A stretch of 38,722 bases of DNA from Rhodospirillales bacterium (GTDB lineage: Bacteria; Pseudomonadota; Alphaproteobacteria; Rhodospirillales; Magnetovibrionaceae). Positions 34,681 to 38,722 of this stretch are shown in pieces; the first letter of the stretch is position 1; every line of letters begins with the position of its first letter. The notes beneath the pieces are model-generated. The model worked only from the letters and a program-made list of their open reading frames with translations, made no database searches and was not told the DNA's origin. The stretch is from contig JANLGW010000060.1 in assembly GCA_024653965.1 (NCBI GenBank), positions 1 through 38,722 of the forward strand, written 5' to 3'. Position numbers and translations under genes: made by a program.

Positions 34681-35040
34681 TTAACGCACCGGCATTGGCC
34701 CTAAGGGCCTACCGCCAAACAGATGCACGTGAAAATGCGGCACTTCCTGGCCGCCGTGCAGGCCGGTATTGCTGAGCGTGCGATACCCCGTCGCGGCCAA
34801 ACCTAACTCGCGCGCCACCTTGCCCACCGCGCGGTAAAACCCGGCAATTTCATTGTTTGAACCATTGAGCGTGAAATCATCCAGCGACACATAGGGGCCT
34901 TTGGGGATCACCAGCACATGCACCGGGGCGGCGGGGGCGATATCGTTGAACGCCAGCGCCCACTCGTCTTCATAAACCGTGGCGCAGGGAATTTCGCCGC
35001 GCAAGATCTTGGCGAAGATATTGGTGGTATCGTAAATCAT
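34681..35040 (-). CDS. HIT-family nucleotide hydrolase (HinT-type)
   Basis: A 119-residue histidine-triad protein with the active-site triad HFHVHLFGG near the C-terminus, and N-terminal IFAKILRGEIPCATVYEDEWALAFNDIAP and VHVLVIPKGPYVSL as in HinT. Family members cleave adenosine phosphoramidates and aminoacyl-AMP; the physiological substrate is uncertain. ATG 35040 starts 30 bases after the hisE stop. A HIT gene at the end of the his operon is common in Alphaproteobacteria. Confidence 0.93.
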   Translation of the reverse strand: MIYDTTNIFAKILRGEIPCATVYEDEWALAFNDIAPAAPVHVLVIPKGPYVSLDDFTLNGSNNEIAGFYRAVGKVARELGLAATGYRTLSNTGLHGGQEVPHFHVHLFGGRPLGPMPVR

Positions 35041-35069
35041 GGCAATCTCTATAGCCCGCTATTTAAAAC

Positions 35070-35396
35070 TTACAATTCGCCGCGCGCGCGTTTTTCTTCA
35101 ACGCCCGACATACCCTCACGCCGGGCCAATTCAGCCCATACGTCCGCTGGCGCGACACCGGCGTCCGCCCACAGCACCAACAGATGATAAATCAGATCGG
35201 CGCTTTCGGCGGTCAGTTCTTGCGGGCCCTGCACCAGGGCGGCGATGTTCACTTCGACCGCCTCTTCGCCGACTTTTTGCGCGATGGCTTGGCGGCCCTG
35301 GTGAAACAGCTTGGCCGTCCACGATGTCGCCGGGTCCGCGCCGCGGCGGCTTTGAATGGTGGTAAACAGACGATCCAAGATATCGGCGTTGCTCAT
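35070..35396 (-). CDS. hisE: Phosphoribosyl-ATP pyrophosphatase
   Basis: A ~108-residue, all-helical MazG-like enzyme for step 2 of histidine synthesis (PR-ATP to PR-AMP + PPi). SWTAKLFHQGRQAIAQKVGEEAVEVNIAAL and ESADLIYHLLVLWADAGV hold the conserved metal-binding Glu and Asp residues. ATG 35396 is chosen over TTG 35402 because GGGAGGG sits at proper spacing for the ATG. It is a stand-alone hisE; the partner hisI is not in this window. Confidence 0.95.
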   Translation of the reverse strand: MSNADILDRLFTTIQSRRGADPATSWTAKLFHQGRQAIAQKVGEEAVEVNIAALVQGPQELTAESADLIYHLLVLWADAGVAPADVWAELARREGMSGVEEKRARGEL

Positions 35397-35438
35397 ACTC
35401 AACCCTCCCCCAAATGCAAAGTGTTCAGCGCGCTCGCC

Positions 35439-36212
35439 TTAAACAGGCAGGCCGTCCAAACGCACATCGATGCCATGCGCCGCCATGTAGTGTTTGGCTT
35501 CGGCAATGGTATACGTTCCGAAGTGAAAAATCGAGGCCGCAAGTACCGCCGAGGCATGACCGTCGCGCACGCCTTCGACTAAGTGTTCGAGCGTACCCAC
35601 TCCGCCCGACGCGATCACCGGCACGCTCACCGCATCGGCGATGGCGCGCGTCAGCCCTAAATTGAAACCTTGTTTGGTGCCATCGCGATCCATCGAGGTG
35701 AGCAAAATTTCCCCCGCGCCATAAGACGCCATGCGCTTGGCCCATTCGACCGCGTCGATGCCGGTGGCGTTGCGTCCGCCGTGGGTGAAAATTTCATATT
35801 TGCCGGGGGCGACGGTTTTGGCGTCAAGTGCGACGACGATGCACTGCGCGCCGAATTTCTCCGCCGCCTCGCGCACGAAGTCTGGATTGTTGACCGCAGC
35901 GGTATTGATCGACGCTTTATCCGCGCCCGCCAGCAACAGTTTGCGAATGTCTTCGGTGGTGCGCACGCCGCCGCCCACGGTCAGCGGCATGAAACACTGC
36001 TCGGCGGTGCGCCGGACCACATCATAAATGGTGTCGCGATTTTCGTGAGATGCGGTGATGTCGAGGAACGTCAGTTCATCGGCGCCCGCCGCGTCATAAA
36101 GGCGCGCCTGTTCCACCGGGTCGCCCGCATCGACCAGATCGACAAAGTTGACGCCCTTCACCACACGGCCGTTCGCCACATCGAGACAGGGAATGATGCG
36201 CGCCTTGAGCAT
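35439..36212 (-). CDS. hisF: Imidazole glycerol-phosphate synthase, cyclase subunit
   Basis: A 257-residue (beta-alpha)8 barrel that turns PRFAR plus ammonia from HisH into IGP and AICAR. Catalytic Asp11 is in [19 protein letters not shown] and the second Asp is in [12 protein letters not shown]. The phosphate-binding loops LTVGGGVRT and [13 protein letters not shown] are intact. The start lies two bases after hisA. It works with HisH, encoded two genes upstream. Confidence 0.97.
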   Translation of the reverse strand: MLKARIIPCLDVANGRVVKGVNFVDLVDAGDPVEQARLYDAAGADELTFLDITASHENRDTIYDVVRRTAEQCFMPLTVGGGVRTTEDIRKLLLAGADKASINTAAVNNPDFVREAAEKFGAQCIVVALDAKTVAPGKYEIFTHGGRNATGIDAVEWAKRMASYGAGEILLTSMDRDGTKQGFNLGLTRAIADAVSVPVIASGGVGTLEHLVEGVRDGHASAVLAASIFHFGTYTIAEAKHYMAAHGIDVRLDGLPV

Positions 36213-36214
36213 GG

Positions 36215-36964
36215 TTATAATCCCGTCTCGTACATGCCGTTGACTTTAAGCAGATTCACCGCATCGCGCACGTTGATGGCGTGATCATAAATCGCGCGGC
36301 CCGAGATCACGCCTTCCAGCACCCTGCCGCCGCGTTGTTTCAATTGCCGCAGGTCTTCCATATTCGACACGCCGCCCGAGGCGATCACCGGCGTGGAAAT
36401 GGCGCGCGCCAATTCGATGGTGGCGTCGATATTGGGGCCTTGCATCAGGCCGTCGCGCGCGATGTCGGTAAAGATGATCGCCGCCACGCCCGCGTCTTCA
36501 AATTTTCTCGCCAGATCGAGCGCCGAAATATCGGACACTTCGGCCCAGCCTTCGACCGCCACAAAGCCATTTTTGGCATCGACGCCGACCGCAATGCGCG
36601 ACGGAAACGCCTTGCACGCCTCGATGACAAAATCGGGATCTCGTAGCGCGACGGTGCCCAAGATTACGCGGCGCACGCCGCGGTTCAGCCAAAATTCGAT
36701 CGTGCGCATGTCGCGAATGCCGCCACCCAGTTCTACCGGCACACGGGCTTGATCGAGGATGCTTTGCACCGCGCCCGCGTTGACCGGCTTGCCTTCAAAC
36801 GCGCCGTTGAGATCGACCACGTGAATCCATTCACAGCCATCATCGACGAAGGCCTTGGCCTGTGCGCCGGGGTTGGCGTTGAACACCGTGGCCTGATCCA
36901 TCTCGCCGCGCAACAGGCGCACACACTGGCCGTCCTTTAGATCGATGGCGGGGAAAAAAATCAT
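36215..36964 (-). CDS. hisA: ProFAR isomerase
   Basis: A 249-residue (beta-alpha)8-barrel Amadori isomerase of histidine synthesis (step 4). Catalytic Asp is in [18 protein letters not shown] and the second catalytic Asp in [34 protein letters not shown] and [12 protein letters not shown] bind the two phosphates. Paralogy with the adjacent hisF is evident. ATG 36964 lies directly after the hisH stop (36968), so the three genes hisH-hisA-hisF are tightly packed. Confidence 0.97.
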   Translation of the reverse strand: MIFFPAIDLKDGQCVRLLRGEMDQATVFNANPGAQAKAFVDDGCEWIHVVDLNGAFEGKPVNAGAVQSILDQARVPVELGGGIRDMRTIEFWLNRGVRRVILGTVALRDPDFVIEACKAFPSRIAVGVDAKNGFVAVEGWAEVSDISALDLARKFEDAGVAAIIFTDIARDGLMQGPNIDATIELARAISTPVIASGGVSNMEDLRQLKQRGGRVLEGVISGRAIYDHAINVRDAVNLLKVNGMYETGL

Positions 36965-36967
36965 CTC

Positions 36968-37609
36968 TCAAGGCTTCCACTTTAAAAAATTGGCGATCAG
37001 GCGCAGTCCCAGCGCCTGACTTTTTTCCGGGTGAAACTGGGTGCCGAACAAATTGTCGCGACCCACCGCCGCCGTGACCGGCCCACCGTAATCCACTTCG
37101 GCCCACACCTGTTCGGCGTCTTCGGGCACGAAGTGAAACGAGTGTACAAAATACGCATGCTGGCCATCTTGGATACCGTCGAACAGCGCGTGTTCGCCCT
37201 TGAGGCGCAAATCGTTCCAACCCATGTGGGGAATTTTCAAATCAGGATTGTTCGGCGTCAGCGCTTTAACCTCGCCCTTGATCCAATCGAGGCCCTGGGT
37301 GTCGCCGAACTCGCGCCCCCAGGTGGCCATCAGTTGCATGCCGACACAGATGCCGAAAAAAGGCCGCGCTTTTTTGATCACCATCTCATTCAGCGCGTCG
37401 TGCAGGCCGCTCACCGCTTCCAGTCCTAAGCGGCAATCGGCAAACGCACCCACGCCCGGCAGCACGATGCGGTCGGCGGCCAAGACCTGATCAGGATCGC
37501 CGCTGACTTGCACGTCGGCGCTTAAGCCCGTCTCAAGCGCCGCGCGCTCAAACGCCTTGGCGGCGGAGCGCAGGTTGCCCGAACCGTAATCGATGATGAC
37601 AACCTTCAT
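36968..37609 (-). CDS. hisH: Imidazole glycerol-phosphate synthase, glutaminase subunit
   Basis: A 213-residue class I glutamine amidotransferase that feeds ammonia to HisF. The nucleophile elbow is [12 protein letters not shown], with the catalytic Cys. The His and Glu of the triad are in [13 protein letters not shown]. The N-terminal [21 protein letters not shown] is typical. Its ATG overlaps the stop of the DUF2628 gene by four bases (ATGA), so translation is probably coupled. Confidence 0.97.
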   Translation of the reverse strand: MKVVIIDYGSGNLRSAAKAFERAALETGLSADVQVSGDPDQVLAADRIVLPGVGAFADCRLGLEAVSGLHDALNEMVIKKARPFFGICVGMQLMATWGREFGDTQGLDWIKGEVKALTPNNPDLKIPHMGWNDLRLKGEHALFDGIQDGQHAYFVHSFHFVPEDAEQVWAEVDYGGPVTAAVGRDNLFGTQFHPEKSQALGLRLIANFLKWKP

Positions 37610-38001
37610 CGCACGGCTTCCAGCAGATGGGCGGTGAGATCGGGATGCTCGTCGAAATAACGCCGCTCGGCGTCTTCGTTTGAGGCGCCCGTGACCACGC
37701 CGACTTCATGCAGCCCGCGCAGCGCCAACAATTCGCGGCGCAATTCATTGGCACCGAAGCCGATCAACAGCGCCATGCCCACTTGCACGGCACCCTGAAC
37801 GCCTAAGTCGGCGAACAGCAGGGGGATCAGCGCGTTCGCCAGCAGTTGCAACCCGAACAACATCAGCGCCGCATCCCAAGCGCCGATGTACAGCGCCCAC
37901 ATAAAACCAAATGCCGCCGCACCCCAGGAAAAACCATCCGGCACGACCGCCAGGTCGGATTTTTTACCGTTATCGCGAAGGTGAACGCTGTAAATCATCA
38001 C
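37606..38001 (-). CDS. DUF2628 small membrane protein of the his operon
   Basis: A 131-residue protein. The N-terminal [46 protein letters not shown] has the DUF2628 pattern (VPDGFSW..FFFPLWALYRGLW-like) and runs into the first of about three TM helices (residues ~25-88). A soluble, acidic C-terminus with [13 protein letters not shown] follows. Function is unknown; it recurs between hisB and hisH in Alphaproteobacteria. It starts with ATGATG (38001 or 37998) and overlaps hisH. Confidence 0.85.
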   Translation of the reverse strand: MMIYSVHLRDNGKKSDLAVVPDGFSWGAAAFGFMWALYIGAWDAALMLFGLQLLANALIPLLFADLGVQGAVQVGMALLIGFGANELRRELLALRGLHEVGVVTGASNEDAERRYFDEHPDLTAHLLEAVR

Positions 38002-38016
38002 GAACCCGTACTGCGC

Positions 38017-38628
38017 TTAAAGCGAACCGCCCAAAACACCCTTGGTGGACGGCACTTGATCGGCCTTACGCGGATCGATCTCGACCGCTTGGCGCAACGC
38101 GCGCGCCATCGCCTTAAAACAGCTTTCGGCGATGTGGTGATTGTTTTCGCCATAAAACGTTTCGACGTGCAGGGTCAGCCCCGCAGCCTGCGCGAAAGCA
38201 CCGAACCACTCTTTAAATAGCTCGGTATCCATCTCGCCCAGTTTATCGCGCACGAACTCGACCTGCCACACCAGATAGGGGCGGTTGGAAGCATCGAGCG
38301 CCACCCGCGTCAGGCTTTCATCCATCGGCGCGATGGCGGTGCCGTAGCGGTTGATGCCACGACGATCGCCCAGCGCCTGGGTGAAGGCTTCGCCCAAAGC
38401 GATGCCCACGTCTTCGGTGGTGTGGTGAAAATCGATGTGCAGATCGCCCGTCGCCTTGATCTTAATGTCGATCAACGAGTGGCGCGACAGCTGCTCCAGC
38501 ATGTGGTCCAAAAACCCGATGCCGGTGGAAATGTCATACTGCCCGGTGCCATCGAGGTTCAGCTCGACGGTGATCTGGGTTTCGTGGGTTTTGCGCTCAA
38601 CGCGGCCAACGCGGGTTTTGGGACGCAT
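38017..38628 (-). CDS. hisB: Imidazoleglycerol-phosphate dehydratase
   Basis: A 203-residue Mn-dependent dehydratase (monofunctional form, no HolPase domain). [12 protein letters not shown], the metal-binding [16 protein letters not shown], and the mirrored [22 protein letters not shown] show the internal duplication with its His-rich metal sites. ATG 38628 is preceded by AAGGAG. It is the first gene of the visible his operon. The remaining ~90 bases to the window edge probably hold the promoter; I see no clear -35/-10 there. Confidence 0.97.
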   Translation of the reverse strand: MRPKTRVGRVERKTHETQITVELNLDGTGQYDISTGIGFLDHMLEQLSRHSLIDIKIKATGDLHIDFHHTTEDVGIALGEAFTQALGDRRGINRYGTAIAPMDESLTRVALDASNRPYLVWQVEFVRDKLGEMDTELFKEWFGAFAQAAGLTLHVETFYGENNHHIAESCFKAMARALRQAVEIDPRKADQVPSTKGVLGGSL

Positions 38629-38722
38629 GGGGCGGTCTCCTTAGGCTAAAGATGAATTGTTGTAACAGGTTCAAGGCCCCGGTTCCAGTATCAAAGGAAC
38701 CTGATCACGGCGCTTTGCGCGC

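Overview
The window is GC-rich chromosomal DNA of an alphaproteobacterium. The best guess is a Rhodospirillales-type organism. This rests on gene order: a hrcA / rph-rdgB-hemW divergon beside grpE-dnaK-dnaJ with dapB close by, a hisB-DUF2628-hisH-hisA-hisF-hisE-HIT run, and an LpoA-like / YraN / BON-lipoprotein / gshB block. It is mostly core genome with small accessory patches. I saw no tRNA, rRNA, CRISPR array, intact insertion sequence or prophage, and no gene-free stretch over about 280 bases.

Layout. 1-5000: the 5' part of an AmpG-type transporter (runs off the left edge), the ribosome-rescue factor ArfB, a small DUF6868-like membrane protein, the GTPase TypA/BipA and a PfkB-family (adenosine) kinase, with two dispersed palindromic repeats between them. 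5200-10700: an EI24 membrane protein, a small lipoprotein, a hemerythrin with an altered iron-ligand set, endonuclease III, a DUF2244 protein, a membrane-anchored class III adenylate cyclase and a secreted Sel1-repeat protein. 10700-21040: dapB; an orphan PD-(D/E)XK-like gene on the opposite strand to its neighbours; dnaJ, dnaK, grpE and hrcA on the minus strand; divergent rph and rdgB; a secreted HExxH protein; and hemW. 21060-25700: the LpoA-like lipoprotein diverges from yraN, a DolP-like BON lipoprotein, a SirB1/transglutaminase-like protein and gshB.

25700-28700 is a minus-strand stress or regulatory set: an NTF2-like protein, an unknown protein, a Crp/Fnr regulator, a DUF4142 protein and a DUF4242-like protein. 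A clear dyad, a candidate operator, lies upstream of it. 28900-34000 is the most unusual part. It holds a REC-GGDEF protein whose phospho-acceptor Asp is Glu, a partial duplication of the promoter and first 51 bases around the comM start with an orphan four-helix membrane gene in the repeat unit, intact comM, and a DUF4153 membrane protein split by a frameshift into two ATGA-coupled reading frames. 34000-38722: a SHOCT protein and a GDCCVxC protein lie downstream of HIT-hisE-hisF-hisA-hisH-DUF2628-hisB, a histidine-biosynthesis operon read on the minus strand.

Best leads: the 612-base comM repeat unit; the PD-(D/E)XK orphan in the dnaJ-dapB gap; the dyad and Crp/Fnr cluster; the repeated GCGTCAATGC sites over the hrcA promoter; and the Glu-substituted REC-GGDEF and hemerythrin variants. 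All functional statements come from reading sequence and recalling families; no database search was run.
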